The position numbers were made by a program, and so were the translations under genes. From Rouxiella aceris (lineage in GTDB: Bacteria; Pseudomonadota; Gammaproteobacteria; Enterobacterales; Enterobacteriaceae), in NCBI RefSeq assembly GCF_012933545.1, contig NZ_JAADJU010000007.1, positions 124,001-188,000 of the forward strand: a stretch of DNA of 64,000 bases, read 5' to 3'. A model generated the notes under the pieces. The model searched no databases and was not told the origin of the DNA. It worked only from the letters and a program-made list of their open reading frames with translations. Positions 14,587 through 25,441 of this stretch are shown piece by piece (within the stretch, counting starts at the first letter, position 1; the number at the start of each line of letters is the position of its first letter).

Positions 14587-15084
14587 ATGGCAGGACTTGC
14601 ATCCGTGTCTAAAATGGCAGGTGAAACAGTGGGTCAGGAATTTCTGATTTTTACACTGGGTGATGAAGAGTACGGCATTGATATCCTCAAGGTGCAGGAA
14701 ATTCGCGGTTACGATCAGGTAACGCGTATTGCCAACACCCCGGCGTTTATCAAAGGCGTAACCAATCTTCGCGGTGTCATAGTCCCGATCCTCGACTTGC
14801 GGGTGAAATTTGCCCAGGAAGATGTGATCTATAACGAAAACACCGTGGTGATCGTGCTTAACTTTGAAAACCGCGTAGTGGGTATTGTGGTTGATGGCGT
14901 GTCAGACGTGTTGTCACTGATCCAGGATCAAATTCGTCCTGCACCAGAGTTCGCCGTCACCCTGTCTACCGAGTATCTCACCGGGCTGGGTTCTTTGGGG
15001 GATCGTATGCTGATCCTGGTCGACATTGAGAAGTTGCTAAGCAGCGAAGAAATGGCGCTGATGGAAAGCATCACCAAGATGTAA
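14587..15084 (+). CDS. cheW: CheW, chemotaxis coupling protein
   Basis: A 165-residue SH3-like adaptor linking CheA to receptors. The segment [37 protein letters not shown] is nearly identical to E. coli CheW. I chose the ATG at 14587 because AAAGGTG lies six bases upstream; a GTG at 14578 inside that ribosome site is less likely. It follows cheA by 40 bases and ends the operon at a terminator. Confidence 0.96.
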   Translation: MAGLASVSKMAGETVGQEFLIFTLGDEEYGIDILKVQEIRGYDQVTRIANTPAFIKGVTNLRGVIVPILDLRVKFAQEDVIYNENTVVIVLNFENRVVGIVVDGVSDVLSLIQDQIRPAPEFAVTLSTEYLTGLGSLGDRMLILVDIEKLLSSEEMALMESITKM

Positions 15085-15112
15085 TCTGCATTATCCGCAA
15101 CGGCAGTGTGAT

Positions 15113-15144
15113 AAAAGGCTACGGGCAACCCCGCAGCCTTTTTT
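15113..15144 (+). terminator. Intrinsic terminator after cheW
   Basis: Stem AAAAGGCT-A-CGGG paired with CCCG-C-AGCCTTTT (one mismatch), three-base loop, then a T run. It separates flhDC-mot-cheAW from the receptor transcript, which has its own sigma-28 promoter downstream. Confidence 0.85.
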
Positions 15145-15253
15145 ATTGTCTGTTGATCCCGTTTTTGCACTGCCTGTTTCATCGCGCCACGGTTGATCAG
15201 CCATGGCTTGCCATCCCCCGGCCGCTACGGCCAAACCGCGGATATTTCACTTA

Positions 15254-15280
15254 TAAAGTTATTCATCGCTCTGCCGATAA
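15254..15280 (+). promoter_or_regulatory. Sigma-28 promoter of the Tsr-like receptor gene
   Basis: TAAAGTTA, 11 bases, GCCGATAA: 7 of 8 and 8 of 8 to the FliA consensus, about 35 bases before the receptor ribosome site. It marks the receptor and probably the following che genes as class 3. Confidence 0.92.
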
Positions 15281-15315
15281 CTCTTCTAGATGAATCAAAT
15301 AGAAAAAGGGACAAC

Positions 15316-16998
15316 ATGTTTAACCGTATGAAAGTGGTCACCGGTGTCGTGACCTTGCTCGTTGTATTCGGTGTATTACAGTTGCTATCCGGTGGGCTGT
15401 TCTTTAACTCGCTGAAAAATGACAAAGACAACTTTGCCAGTGCGCAAATTATTCGACACCAACAATCAGAACTCAATCAAACCTGGGCCTTGTTGCTTCA
15501 GGCGCGCAATGATCTTAACCGTGCCGGTATCCGTTTTATGCTGGATGCCAATCAGATGGGCAGCGGGGCGACGGTAGAAGAACTCCGTGGCACAGCGCGC
15601 ACTGAACTTGATGCCGCGGCAAAACACTTCGCGCTATATCAACAAGAACCTGTGGTTGTCGGACAGGATGCCAAGAATCTGGCGGACTTGAAGAAAACTT
15701 ACGATGTGCTGTTCGGTGCCTTAAACGAGCTGCATGAACTGATTGGCCTGGGCCGTATCAATGATTTTTATGAACAGCCGACTCAGAGCTATCAGAACGA
15801 CTTCCAGAAAGTGTATGACACCATCAATACCGAGAGCGACAGCATCAATGGTCAGGCGGTTGCGCGCAATCTCACGGCTTATCAACAGGCCCTGATGACC
15901 CTGGGGATCCTTATTGCCCTGGTCATGGTGTTTATCGCTATTGCCTGGATTGGCGTGCGCAAAGTGCTGGTTCGTCCGCTGGAAGGGCTGGTGCTGCATA
16001 TCAAACAGATCGCTACCGGTGACCTGACACAAGAAATAATTGTCACCAGCCGTAATGAAATTGGCCAATTGGCCGATAGTCTGAAAGAGATGCAAAGCGA
16101 ATTGATACAAACCGTCTCTGGAGTTCGCCACGGTGCTGAAGTGATCCACAGCGGGGCCAGCGAAATTTCTGCCGGTAACAGTGACTTATCCTCGCGTACC
16201 GAGCAACAGGCTTCCGCGTTGGAACAAACGGCAGCAAGCATGGAGCAACTGACGGCCACGGTGAAACAAAACGCCGAAAATGCCCGTCAGGCCAGCAAAC
16301 TGGCATTGAGTGCCTCAGAAACGGCACAGAAGGGCGGCAAAGTGGTGGCGAACGTGGTGAATACCATGAACGAAATCGCCAGCAGCTCGAAGAAAATTAC
16401 TGATATTACCGGGGTGATCGACGGTATTGCCTTCCAGACCAATATTCTGGCCCTCAACGCCGCCGTTGAAGCAGCGCGTGCCGGTGAGCAAGGCCGAGGT
16501 TTTGCGGTAGTTGCCGGCGAAGTACGCAGTCTGGCACAGCGCAGTGCCCAGGCAGCCAAAGAGATTAAGAGCCTGATTGAAGACTCGGTAAGCAGGATCC
16601 ATACCGGGGCAGTGCTGGTAGAAAGTGCCGGCGAAACCATGACAGATATGGTCGGTGCAGTGACTCGCGTTACCGACATCATGGGGGAGATTACCTCGGC
16701 ATCTGATGAACAAAGCCGCGGTATTGAACAGGTAGCACAGGCGATCACCGAAATGGACCGTGTGACCCAGCAGAACGCCTCGTTGGTTGAGGAGTCCGCT
16801 TCCGCCTCTGCGGCTCTGGAAGAGCAGGCAAGCTTATTGACGCAGTCAGTCGCTGTGTTTTCACTATCAAATAATAATAACAGCCAGCAAAGAAGACTCT
16901 TGTCCACGGTTCAAGCGCCTTTACTGACTCCAGCTATCTCCGGACCGAAAGGAGAAGCCGCAGGAAGTAGCTTGACTGAAAATTGGGAAACCTTCTGA
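15316..16998 (+). CDS. tsr: Tsr-like serine chemoreceptor (methyl-accepting chemotaxis protein)
   Basis: 560 residues: a transmembrane helix (about 7-30), a periplasmic four-helix ligand domain, a second transmembrane helix (about 190-213), HAMP, and the coiled-coil signalling domain with the hairpin tip [28 protein letters not shown]. Ligand residues of E. coli Tsr are in place: Arg64, Arg69, Arg73 and Thr156 in QPTQ. It ends with NWETF, the CheR/CheB docking pentapeptide. I chose the ATG at 15316, after AAAAGGG; a longer frame upstream crosses the sigma-28 promoter and is not real. Serine sensing is inferred from residue conservation. Confidence 0.93.
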   Translation: MFNRMKVVTGVVTLLVVFGVLQLLSGGLFFNSLKNDKDNFASAQIIRHQQSELNQTWALLLQARNDLNRAGIRFMLDANQMGSGATVEELRGTARTELDAAAKHFALYQQEPVVVGQDAKNLADLKKTYDVLFGALNELHELIGLGRINDFYEQPTQSYQNDFQKVYDTINTESDSINGQAVARNLTAYQQALMTLGILIALVMVFIAIAWIGVRKVLVRPLEGLVLHIKQIATGDLTQEIIVTSRNEIGQLADSLKEMQSELIQTVSGVRHGAEVIHSGASEISAGNSDLSSRTEQQASALEQTAASMEQLTATVKQNAENARQASKLALSASETAQKGGKVVANVVNTMNEIASSSKKITDITGVIDGIAFQTNILALNAAVEAARAGEQGRGFAVVAGEVRSLAQRSAQAAKEIKSLIEDSVSRIHTGAVLVESAGETMTDMVGAVTRVTDIMGEITSASDEQSRGIEQVAQAITEMDRVTQQNASLVEESASASAALEEQASLLTQSVAVFSLSNNNNSQQRRLLSTVQAPLLTPAISGPKGEAAGSSLTENWETF

Positions 16999-17070
16999 GC
17001 TGGATAAATAGCAACGCTCTCCCAGGGGAACGTTTTTCACCAGCAAACGCCGCTCACCCGGTGTGATAGT

Positions 17071-17089
17071 GCGCCGGTTTAGCCGGCGC
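17071..17089 (+). other. GC-rich stem-loop between the two receptor genes
   Basis: Stem GCGCCGG / CCGGCGC with a TTTAG loop, just before the ribosome site AAGAGG of the second receptor. There is no T run. It could shield or set translation of the downstream gene within a shared transcript. Confidence 0.5.
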
Positions 17090-17103
17090 CAAGAGGTTTA
17101 TCA

Positions 17104-18783
17104 ATGTTTAAGAATATCCGCGTTTCGACCTGTTTGTTTCTGTTGATGCTGGTGTTTTTTGTTATGCAATTGGCGAGCAGTGGACTGTCGCTTTTCTCAT
17201 CAAACAGGGATTATCAGAGTCTGACGTTAGTCACTAACGCCAGTGAACAACGCGGAAATTTGAGTAAAAGCTGGATCGCTTTGATTCAGACGCGTAATGC
17301 GCTTAACCGGGCTTCAACCCGGCTGGCCCTGAATCAGCCAGATGAAAATATCGCACCGTTGCTGCAAGAAGCCGGAAAAAGTCTGACTTTGGCCCATAGC
17401 TACTATAAAGCCTTTCTCGATTTGCCGCGCAGAAGTCAGGCGGGGATTGAGTTGACGCAAGCTAACAAAGTGTTGTTCGACAAGCTCGATGCCACGTTGG
17501 CCAACCTGATTGATGTGCTGGGTCATCGTGATTTGACCACTTTTCTGAATGGCAGCGCGCAGCAGGATCAGGATGCATTTGAACAAAGTTATCTGGCGTT
17601 TATTGCCCATATTGACAGTCAGTTCAACGACGCCAGGCAGCAAACCGAGATGGCCTACCAGCAGGCGGTGATGATAGCCATAGTGGCGATTGTAATATTA
17701 GTGCTGATCACGCCGATTGCTATTACCATCATCCGGCGGATACTGTTTAAGCCATTGAATATCATGCGTGAACATTTCGACCGTATTGGTGCCGGGGATA
17801 TTTCAGGCGAAATTGTTGCCGAGGGCCGTTACGAAATCAAAATGATGCTGGCCAGCCTGCAACAGATGCAGCATTCGCTGGCAACGACAGTACGTACGGT
17901 GCGTCAGGGGGCAGATGTGATGTTCAACGGCTTAAAAGAGATTTCTGCCGGTAACCACGATCTTTCCGCGCGCACTGAGCAGCAGGCCTCTTCTTTGGAA
18001 GAAACCGCTGCCAGCATGGAGCAGTTGACCGCCACGGTGAAACAGAATGCCGAGAACGCCAGTCAGGCCACCCAGCTGGCAAAAGATGCCTCCAACACCG
18101 CCAGTAAAGGCGGCGAGATCACCGGTAACGTGGTGCAGACCATGCAGGATATTGCCGGTAGCTCCAAAAAAATCAGTGCCATCACCAGTGTGATTGATGG
18201 TATCGCCTTCCAGACCAATATTCTGGCGCTCAATGCGGCAGTCGAGGCGGCAAGGGCCGGTGAACAAGGCCGCGGGTTTGCCGTGGTCGCCGGTGAAGTA
18301 CGTACCCTGGCGCAGCGCAGCGCCCAGGCAGCCAAAGAAATTAAAGAACTGATTGACGAGTCTGTCAGTCGAGTTACGCAAGGGACGGTATTAGTGACCT
18401 CTGCGGGAAGTACCATGGATGACATTGTCCGTGCGGTAACACGAGTCAGCGACATTATGGGGGAAATTGCCTCGGCGTCAGCTGAACAAAGTCAGGGTAT
18501 CGAACAGGTATCGCTGGCAGTGACGCAAATGGATCAGGTAACGCAGCAAAATGCCGCATTGGTTCAGCAAGCGGCCGCCGCGACCCTGTCTCTGGAAGAA
18601 CAGTCATTGCGGTTAACGGAAGCTGTTGCGGTATTTCAACTGGCAGCAGAACCCTCTTCACCGCGACGGAGCGGGCAGTACCAGGCCAGGGCAGCGGCGG
18701 GTGCGGTCGCTTTCACTCCAAGACAAACGGCATTGGCTGCAGGTGACCGCAGTGAATCGTCAGGTGGCTGGGAAACCTTTTAA
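17104..18783 (+). CDS. Methyl-accepting chemotaxis protein, ligand unknown
   Basis: 559 residues with the same plan as the preceding receptor: transmembrane helix (about 7-31), periplasmic four-helix domain, second transmembrane helix (about 190-212), HAMP, and a signalling domain with an identical tip. It ends GGWETF, so the CheR docking end is kept. Arg64, Arg69 and Arg73 are present, but the QPTQ motif that completes the amino acid site in Tsr and Tar is replaced by NGSAQQ. It probably senses something other than serine or aspartate, or senses it differently. No sigma-28 site is visible in the 105-base gap, so it likely shares the upstream promoter. Confidence 0.92.
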   Translation: MFKNIRVSTCLFLLMLVFFVMQLASSGLSLFSSNRDYQSLTLVTNASEQRGNLSKSWIALIQTRNALNRASTRLALNQPDENIAPLLQEAGKSLTLAHSYYKAFLDLPRRSQAGIELTQANKVLFDKLDATLANLIDVLGHRDLTTFLNGSAQQDQDAFEQSYLAFIAHIDSQFNDARQQTEMAYQQAVMIAIVAIVILVLITPIAITIIRRILFKPLNIMREHFDRIGAGDISGEIVAEGRYEIKMMLASLQQMQHSLATTVRTVRQGADVMFNGLKEISAGNHDLSARTEQQASSLEETAASMEQLTATVKQNAENASQATQLAKDASNTASKGGEITGNVVQTMQDIAGSSKKISAITSVIDGIAFQTNILALNAAVEAARAGEQGRGFAVVAGEVRTLAQRSAQAAKEIKELIDESVSRVTQGTVLVTSAGSTMDDIVRAVTRVSDIMGEIASASAEQSQGIEQVSLAVTQMDQVTQQNAALVQQAAAATLSLEEQSLRLTEAVAVFQLAAEPSSPRRSGQYQARAAAGAVAFTPRQTALAAGDRSESSGGWETF

Positions 18784-18979
18784 TCGGCAGATGAAATGGA
18801 AATTGCAGACAGGTGTTGGCACCGATAAAGGGGACAACAACCTGATTTACAGGGCAGTGGGCCAATCACAAAATGCTCAGACGATCCGGCACGCAAAGAC
18901 CTCTGACGCAGATGTGACATAAAAGGAATAAGCAATTGGATAAACATAATACTGTCTGTCTGTTTACAGGAGCCTCAAA

Positions 18980-19846
18980 ATGACGACTCCAAACTCGAGT
19001 CTTGAAAGTACCTCGATCATGGCTCAGATGATCCAGCGTTTGCCGCTCTCCGATACGCATTTTCGGCGTCTCAGTGAGCTGATTTATCAGCGCGCCGGTA
19101 TTGTCCTTGCCGACCATAAACGTGAGATGGTGTATAACCGTTTGGTTCGCCGATTAAGATTGCTTAATATTCATGATTTTGGCCATTACATCGCACTGTT
19201 GGAGAACGATACCAGCAGCGCAGAGTGGCAGGCCTTTATCAATGCGTTGACCACCAATCTGACGGCATTTTTTCGTGAAGCTCACCACTTTCCGATTTTG
19301 GCTGAGCACGCGCGCTCGCGGCCTAATGGTTATAGCGTGTGGAGTACGGCAGCTTCGACCGGTGAAGAGCCTTATTCCATCGCCATGACGCTCAGTGAAA
19401 CGCTGGGACCCAAGATGTCGTCGTGCAAGATCACTGCCAGCGATATTGATACTCAGGTGCTTGAGAAAGCCACCGCCGGTGTTTATCGCCAGGAAGAGCT
19501 GCGTACCTTGAGTGCCCAGCAGATGCAGAAGTTCTTTCTGAAAGGGACCGGCCCTCATGGCGGTCTGGTGCGTGTCAGACCAGAGCTGGCGGCGATGGTG
19601 CAGTTTCAGCAGCTAAATTTACTGGCACATCAATGGCAGCTTAATGGACCCTTTGATGCCATCTTTTGCCGTAATGTGATGATTTATTTTGATAAAGAAA
19701 CCCAGGAAAAGATCCTGCGCCGTTTTGTTCCGTTGCTTAAACCAGGTGGATTAATGTTTGCTGGACATTCAGAGAACTTTAGTCAAATCAGCCGGGAATT
19801 CTATTTGCGCGGCCAGACAGTATATGGATTGGCTAAGGAGAAGTAA
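18980..19846 (+). CDS. cheR: CheR, chemoreceptor glutamate methyltransferase
   Basis: A 288-residue SAM-dependent methyltransferase. An all-helical N-terminal domain is followed by the catalytic domain with [17 protein letters not shown] as the SAM-binding motif and [14 protein letters not shown] downstream. It methylates receptor glutamates during adaptation. The ATG follows CAGGAG. It overlaps cheB by one base (TAATG). Confidence 0.97.
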   Translation: MTTPNSSLESTSIMAQMIQRLPLSDTHFRRLSELIYQRAGIVLADHKREMVYNRLVRRLRLLNIHDFGHYIALLENDTSSAEWQAFINALTTNLTAFFREAHHFPILAEHARSRPNGYSVWSTAASTGEEPYSIAMTLSETLGPKMSSCKITASDIDTQVLEKATAGVYRQEELRTLSAQQMQKFFLKGTGPHGGLVRVRPELAAMVQFQQLNLLAHQWQLNGPFDAIFCRNVMIYFDKETQEKILRRFVPLLKPGGLMFAGHSENFSQISREFYLRGQTVYGLAKEK

Positions 19847-20895
19847 TGAGCAAAATCAGAGTGTTAAGCGTCGATGACTCGGCGTTGATGCGTCAGTTGA
19901 TGACCGAAATCATTAACAGCCATAGCGATATGGAAATGGTCGCTACTGCACCAGACCCTTTGGTTGCCCGTGATTTGATTAAGAAATTTAATCCGGAAGT
20001 TCTGACCTTGGATGTTGAAATGCCACGCATGGATGGTCTCGATTTTCTTGAGAAGTTGATGAGACTGCGGCCTATGCCGGTGGTGATGGTGTCATCACTT
20101 ACCGGTAAGGGCTCGGAAATTACGCTGCGGGCGTTGGAGTTGGGAGCAATAGATTTTGTTACCAAGCCACAGTTGGGTATCCGCGAGGGGATGCTGGCGT
20201 ATAGCGAGTTGATCGCCGATAAAATCCGGACCGCCTCCAAGGCGCGGTTAAATAAACCTCTGGATCAGTCGCAGCCGCGGATCTTAAGTCACGCACCTTT
20301 GCTCAGTAGTGAAAAACTGATTGCCATAGGTTCGTCGACCGGCGGTACGGAAGCCATCCGTCATGTGTTGCAGCCATTACCGCCAACCTGCCCGGCGCTA
20401 ATGATCACTCAGCATATGCCGCCGGGTTTTACCCGTTCTTTTGCTGAACGGCTGAACAAACTTTGTCAGATCACCGTGAAAGAAGCGGAAGACGGTGAAC
20501 GTGTGTTACCGGGCCATGCCTATATTGCGCCAGGTGACAGACATATGGAGCTGGTGCGCAGCGGCGCAAACTATCAGGTCAAGTTAAACGATGGACCGCC
20601 GGTGAACCGCCACCGTCCTTCGGTTGACGTGTTATTCCGTTCAGTTGCGAAGTTCGCTGGACGCAATGCCGTCGGGGTGATCCTGACGGGAATGGGCAAT
20701 GACGGCGCTGCCGGCATGCTGGAGATGCACCAGGCCGGGGCTTATACCCTGGCACAAAATGAAGCCAGCTGTGTGGTGTTTGGTATGCCTCGCGAGGCAA
20801 TTGCCACCGGCGGAGTGAATGAAGTGGTGGATCTCAGCCAAATCAGCCAGCGTATGCTGGCACAAATATCAGCCGGACAGGCTTTACGTATTTAA
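19846..20895 (+). CDS. cheB: CheB, receptor methylesterase/deamidase response regulator
   Basis: 349 residues: a receiver domain with Asp56 as phosphorylation site ([12 protein letters not shown]) and a C-terminal methylesterase domain. The catalytic Ser is in [10 protein letters not shown], the His in TQHMPPGFT and the Asp in [10 protein letters not shown]. It opposes CheR in adaptation after phosphorylation by CheA. It is fused by overlap to cheR. Confidence 0.97.
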   Translation: MSKIRVLSVDDSALMRQLMTEIINSHSDMEMVATAPDPLVARDLIKKFNPEVLTLDVEMPRMDGLDFLEKLMRLRPMPVVMVSSLTGKGSEITLRALELGAIDFVTKPQLGIREGMLAYSELIADKIRTASKARLNKPLDQSQPRILSHAPLLSSEKLIAIGSSTGGTEAIRHVLQPLPPTCPALMITQHMPPGFTRSFAERLNKLCQITVKEAEDGERVLPGHAYIAPGDRHMELVRSGANYQVKLNDGPPVNRHRPSVDVLFRSVAKFAGRNAVGVILTGMGNDGAAGMLEMHQAGAYTLAQNEASCVVFGMPREAIATGGVNEVVDLSQISQRMLAQISAGQALRI

Positions 20896-20957
20896 TTTAT
20901 CAGTAACTTGATTCCCTGCACTGGGCAAGAACAAGAACCTTAGGAGTAATAGTAAAA

Positions 20958-21347
20958 ATGGCCGATACAAATCTCAGATTCCTGGTAGTGGATGATTTTT
21001 CTACTATGCGCCGCATCGTGAGAAACCTGCTTAAAGAGTTGGGCTTCAATAACGTGGAAGAAGCGGAAGATGGCGTCGATGCCATGAACAAACTGCGTGC
21101 TGGTGGGTTTGACTTCGTGGTCTCCGACTGGAACATGCCTAATATGGACGGTCTGCAGCTGCTGCAAACTATCCGTGCCGATGCAGCATTGAGCAAACTG
21201 CCGGTGCTGATGGTTACCGCCGAAGCAAAAAAAGAAAACATCGTGGCCGCCGCGCAAGCTGGTGCCAGCGGTTACGTAGTAAAACCTTTTACTGCGGCAA
21301 CCCTTGAAGAAAAACTGGGTAAAATATTCGAAAAACTGGGCATGTAG
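20958..21347 (+). CDS. cheY: CheY, chemotaxis response regulator
   Basis: A 129-residue single receiver domain. Asp12, Asp13, phospho-acceptor Asp57 ([11 protein letters not shown]), Thr87 region (MVTAEA) and Lys109 region (VVKPFT) are all visible. Phospho-CheY binds FliM to cause clockwise rotation. Eight bases separate it from cheZ. Confidence 0.98.
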   Translation: MADTNLRFLVVDDFSTMRRIVRNLLKELGFNNVEEAEDGVDAMNKLRAGGFDFVVSDWNMPNMDGLQLLQTIRADAALSKLPVLMVTAEAKKENIVAAAQAGASGYVVKPFTAATLEEKLGKIFEKLGM

Positions 21348-21355
21348 GAGCGAAT

Positions 21356-22000
21356 ATGGCAGAGATACGTATGCCCGCAAATGATGCGGCAGCAGCGGGC
21401 GAAATCATCGCCCGAATTGGTCAACTTACCCGTATGCTGCGTGACAGCATGCGCGAACTTGGCCTCGATCAGGCGATTGCACAAGCCGCGGAGGCCATTC
21501 CGGACGCGCGTGACCGTCTGGATTATGTCGTCACCATGACGGCCCAGGCCGCTGAACGTGCGCTTAACTGTGTAGAAGCAGCGCAGCCCCGTCAGAATAA
21601 GCTGGAATCTGGTGCTAAAAAACTGAGCAAACGCTGGGATGAGTGGTTTGCCAATCCTATCGAGTTGGCTGATGCCCGTGAACTGGTGACGGATACGCGC
21701 CAGTACCTGGGTGACGTCCCGGATCATACCTCCTTTACCAACGCCCAGTTGTTGGAAATCATGATGGCGCAGGATTTCCAGGATCTGACCGGTCAGGTGA
21801 TCAAACGTATGATGACCGTGGTACAGGAAATTGAAAATCAGCTGCTGATGGTGCTGATGGAAAATATTCCTGAACAGCCTGTGAAAGTGAAACGCGAGAA
21901 TGAAAGCCTGCTTAACGGTCCACAACTCGACACCAACGGTGTTGGCGTGGTGGCCAGTCAGGCACAGGTCGACGATCTGCTGGACAGCCTGGGCTTCTAA
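21356..22000 (+). CDS. cheZ: CheZ, CheY-P phosphatase
   Basis: A 214-residue, mainly helical protein that dephosphorylates CheY-P. The active region [17 protein letters not shown] carries the conserved Asp and Gln, and the C-terminal [11 protein letters not shown] helix is the CheY-tethering tail. It is the last gene of the che transcript; a hairpin terminator follows. Confidence 0.97.
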   Translation: MAEIRMPANDAAAAGEIIARIGQLTRMLRDSMRELGLDQAIAQAAEAIPDARDRLDYVVTMTAQAAERALNCVEAAQPRQNKLESGAKKLSKRWDEWFANPIELADARELVTDTRQYLGDVPDHTSFTNAQLLEIMMAQDFQDLTGQVIKRMMTVVQEIENQLLMVLMENIPEQPVKVKRENESLLNGPQLDTNGVGVVASQAQVDDLLDSLGF

Positions 22001-22066
22001 ACGGTACTGCTTTATTGATGTGGTACTGTTATCCCGGCGTCAATCGCCAAGAAATACCTTTCTAAT

Positions 22067-22096
22067 GCGGCTATTGCACAAATAGCCGCGTCTTTT
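22067..22096 (+). terminator. Terminator after cheZ
   Basis: Perfect 9-bp stem GCGGCTATT / AATAGCCGC with a five-base loop, followed by GTCTTTTCCC. It ends the che operon before flhB. Only five of the next six T-rich bases are T, so efficiency may be partial. Confidence 0.75.
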
Positions 22097-22211
22097 CCCT
22101 TCTTTTCCTCCTATGAGACTTCCGGGTTTTTGTCATGCTATACCTGTGGTACTTGCCTCTGTTTTGATGGCGCTTGCCGATCGACATTTATAGCGAACAG
22201 GAATACTGCCG

Positions 22212-23363
22212 GTGGCTGAAGAAAGCGATCTCGAAAAAAGCGAGGCCCCCACAACCCACAAGCTTGAAAAAGCCCGTGAAGAGGGGCAAATTCCCCGTTC
22301 GCGTGAATTGACCTCAATTTTAATGTTGCTGGCGGGTCTGTGCCTGCTGTGGATGTCCGGCGAATCGATCGCGCGCAAGCTGGGTGTGATGATCAGTCAG
22401 GGGCTGAATTTTGACCACAATGTGGTCAGTAACGACCAGCAGATGTTGCAGCAGATAGCCTCATTACTCGGCCAGGCGATTTGGGCCATGTTGCCGATGA
22501 TCGGCGGTATGATCCTGGTGGCGTTAACGGCACCGCTGCTGCTGGGGGGGCTCAACTTTAGCACCCAGTCTTTTGCCCCCAACTTTGGTCGTATGAACCC
22601 GATTGCCGGCTTAGGACGCATGTTCTCTATGCAGGTGTTGGCCGAGTTGCTTAAAGCCGTATTGAAAGCGGTGATTGTCGGTTGGGTATGTGGCCTTTAT
22701 TTGTGGCATAAGTGGCCGCAAATGCTGTTGCTGATTGCGCAACCGACTATTCCGGCCGTTGCTGAAGCGCTGAACATGATCGCTTTTTCCGGTATTTTAG
22801 TGGTACTCGGTCTGGTGCCGATGGTGGGTTTCGATGTGTTCTGGCAGATCTTTAGCAACACCAAAAAACTGCGCATGAGCAAACAGGATGTACGCGACGA
22901 GCATAAAAGCCAGGAAGGGGATCCGCAGGTTAAGGCCCGTATCCGCCAACGGCAACGCGCGATGGCCAAACGGCGCATGATGTCCGATGTTCCCAAAGCC
23001 GATGTTATCGTCACCAACCCGACCCATTACGCCGTCGCCCTGCAATATAGCGAAAGCAAAATGAGTGCGCCAAAGGTACTGGCCAAAGGGGCGGGCAATG
23101 TGGCGCTGCATATCCGCAAACTGGGCGAAGAAAACCGAATTCCAATGCTCGAGGCTCCGCCATTGGCCCGTGCGCTTTATCGACATAGTGAAATTGGTCA
23201 GCAGATCCCAGCCGCGCTCTATGCAGCGGTAGCGGAAGTGCTGGCGTGGGTATATCAACTCAAGCGCTGGAAGCGCGAGGGTGGCATACTCCCTAAAAAA
23301 CCTGAACGTTTACCGGTGCCTGAAGCACTGGACTTTGCTGGAGAAATTGAAAACGATGGCTAA
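22212..23363 (+). CDS. flhB: FlhB, flagellar type III export gate and substrate switch
   Basis: 383 residues with four membrane helices and a cytoplasmic C-terminal domain. The self-cleaving NPTH motif is present in DVIVTNPTHYAVALQY. After cleavage it switches export from rod/hook to filament substrates. The GTG start gives MAEESDLEKSEAPT-KLEKAREEGQIPRSRE, as in the family. It overlaps flhA by eight bases. Confidence 0.97.
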   Translation: MAEESDLEKSEAPTTHKLEKAREEGQIPRSRELTSILMLLAGLCLLWMSGESIARKLGVMISQGLNFDHNVVSNDQQMLQQIASLLGQAIWAMLPMIGGMILVALTAPLLLGGLNFSTQSFAPNFGRMNPIAGLGRMFSMQVLAELLKAVLKAVIVGWVCGLYLWHKWPQMLLLIAQPTIPAVAEALNMIAFSGILVVLGLVPMVGFDVFWQIFSNTKKLRMSKQDVRDEHKSQEGDPQVKARIRQRQRAMAKRRMMSDVPKADVIVTNPTHYAVALQYSESKMSAPKVLAKGAGNVALHIRKLGEENRIPMLEAPPLARALYRHSEIGQQIPAALYAAVAEVLAWVYQLKRWKREGGILPKKPERLPVPEALDFAGEIENDG

Positions 23364-25437
23364 CCTGGCCCAACTGCTGCGTTTACCCAATAATTTTAAA
23401 GATACACAGTGGCAGGTGCTGGCCGGGCCTATCCTGATCCTGATGATATTGTCGATGATGGTATTGCCATTGCCGCCTTTTGTTCTCGATCTTTTGTTTA
23501 CCTTTAATATCGCCTTGTCAATCATGGTGTTGCTGGTGGCAATGTTCACCCAGCGAACCCTCGATTTTGCGGCGTTCCCCACCATCTTGCTGTTTTCTAC
23601 CTTGCTGCGTCTGTCGCTCAACGTAGCTTCTACCCGTATTATCCTGTTGCAGGGTCATACCGGCGAAAGCGCTGCCGGTCAGGTTATTGAGGCTTTTGGC
23701 CACTTCCTGGTGGGCGGTAACTTTGCCATCGGTATTGTGGTCTTCGTCATCCTGGTACTGATCAACTTTATGGTTATCACCAAGGGTGCCGGGCGTATCG
23801 CCGAAGTTGGTGCGCGCTTTGTGCTTGACGGTATGCCCGGCAAACAGATGGCTATCGATGCCGACCTTAATGCCGGACTGATTGGCGAAGATGAAGCCAA
23901 AAAGCGCCGTTCCGAAGTGACGCAAGAAGCGGATTTTTACGGCTCAATGGACGGTGCCAGCAAGTTCGTGCGCGGTGATGCCGTCGCCGGTTTGATGATT
24001 ATGATCATCAACGTAGTGGGTGGCTTGATCGTCGGTGTGGCACAGCATGGCATGGCGTTGGGCCATGCGGCAGAAAGCTATACGCTGTTGACCATTGGTG
24101 ATGGCCTGGTCGCGCAGATCCCGGCGCTGGTTATCTCTACCGCGGCGGGTGTTATCGTCACCCGCGTAGCGACCGAACAGGATGTGGGCGAACAGATGGT
24201 TACCCAACTGTTCAAAAACCCGCGAGTCATGATGCTCAGTGCCGGTGTTCTCGGGATGTTGGGTCTGGTACCCGGTATGCCTAATCTGGTGTTCCTGCTG
24301 TTTACTTCCGCATTGCTGGGGCTGGCCTGGTGGATCCGTGGCAAAGAGCAACGTGCCGGTGCCGTGCCCGCCGCAGCGCCGCAGACCCATGAAACCAAAC
24401 AGCTGGTAGAAGCCAGTTGGTCCGACGTTCAGCTTGAAGACCCATTAGGAATGGAAGTGGGTTACCGCTTGATCCCATTGGTGGATTATCAGCAAAACGG
24501 CGAGCTGATTGGTCGTATTCGCAGTATCCGTAAAAAGTTTGCCCAGGAAATGGGCTATTTGCCACCGGTGATCCATATTCGTGACAATCTCGAACTGCCG
24601 CCAGCCGGCTATCGTATCATGATGAAAGGAGTCGAAATCGGTAGCGGTGAAGCCCATCCCGGCCGCTGGATGGCAATCAATCCGGGTAACGCCATTGGTG
24701 AATTGCCTGGCGAGAAAACTCAGGATCCGGCATTTGGACTGGCTGCGGTATGGATTGAACCGGCAATGCGTGAGCAGGCGCAAATCCAGGGCTTTACCGT
24801 GGTGGAAGCCAGTACCGTGGTGGCCACACATCTTAATCACCTGATTGGCCTGCATGCCCAGGATCTGTTTGGCCGTCAGGAAACGCAGGAACTGCTCAAC
24901 AGAGTCAGTAAAGAGTTGCCGAAGCTGACTGAAGACTTTGTGCCGGGTGTTGTCACCTTGACCACCTTGCATAAGGTGTTGCAGAACCTGCTGGCTGAAC
25001 GTGTTTCAATTCGCGATATGCGCACCATTATTGAAACGCTGGCCGAGCACGCCGCCAGCCAGACCGATCCGACTGAATTAACCACCGTGGTGCGTGTGGC
25101 GCTGGGTCGTGCCATTACCCAGCAGTGGTTCCCGGGCAGCGCCGAGGTTCAGGTTATTGGGCTGGATACTGCTCTCGAGCGACTGTTGCTGCAAGCCTTG
25201 CAGGGCGGCGGTGGACTGGAACCTGGTCTGGCAGAACGCTTGCTGACTCAGGCGCAGGCCGCACTGGCCCAGCAGGAGATGCAGAATGCACCGCCGGTAT
25301 TGCTGGTTAACCATGCGCTGCGGGCTCTGCTTTCTCGCTTCCTGCGTCGTTCATTGCCGCAGATTGTGGTGATGTCGAATCTGGAAATGAGCGACAACCG
25401 CCAGATCCGCATGACGGCGACCATTGGTGGAGAATAA
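23356..25437 (+). CDS. flhA: FlhA, flagellar type III export gate
   Basis: 693 residues: eight predicted membrane helices in the first half with the conserved FHIPEP-type loop (GRIAEVGARFVLDGMPGKQMAIDADLNAG), then a large cytoplasmic nonamer-forming domain that docks chaperone-substrate complexes. I chose the ATG at 23356, which aligns with E. coli FlhA (MSNLAAMLRLP); an upstream in-frame ATG lies deep in flhB. Confidence 0.97.
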   Translation: MANLAQLLRLPNNFKDTQWQVLAGPILILMILSMMVLPLPPFVLDLLFTFNIALSIMVLLVAMFTQRTLDFAAFPTILLFSTLLRLSLNVASTRIILLQGHTGESAAGQVIEAFGHFLVGGNFAIGIVVFVILVLINFMVITKGAGRIAEVGARFVLDGMPGKQMAIDADLNAGLIGEDEAKKRRSEVTQEADFYGSMDGASKFVRGDAVAGLMIMIINVVGGLIVGVAQHGMALGHAAESYTLLTIGDGLVAQIPALVISTAAGVIVTRVATEQDVGEQMVTQLFKNPRVMMLSAGVLGMLGLVPGMPNLVFLLFTSALLGLAWWIRGKEQRAGAVPAAAPQTHETKQLVEASWSDVQLEDPLGMEVGYRLIPLVDYQQNGELIGRIRSIRKKFAQEMGYLPPVIHIRDNLELPPAGYRIMMKGVEIGSGEAHPGRWMAINPGNAIGELPGEKTQDPAFGLAAVWIEPAMREQAQIQGFTVVEASTVVATHLNHLIGLHAQDLFGRQETQELLNRVSKELPKLTEDFVPGVVTLTTLHKVLQNLLAERVSIRDMRTIIETLAEHAASQTDPTELTTVVRVALGRAITQQWFPGSAEVQVIGLDTALERLLLQALQGGGGLEPGLAERLLTQAQAALAQQEMQNAPPVLLVNHALRALLSRFLRRSLPQIVVMSNLEMSDNRQIRMTATIGGE

Positions 25438-25441
25438 ACCA

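Noticed and set aside
15193-15315. N-terminal extension of the Tsr-like receptor
   Set aside because: It would span the sigma-28 promoter and leader; the ATG at 15316 has a ribosome site and aligns with Tsr.
18788-18825. Sigma-28-like sites between the second receptor and cheR
   Set aside because: ACCGATAA and TAATCGGC are present but no acceptable -35 lies 11 bases away on either strand.
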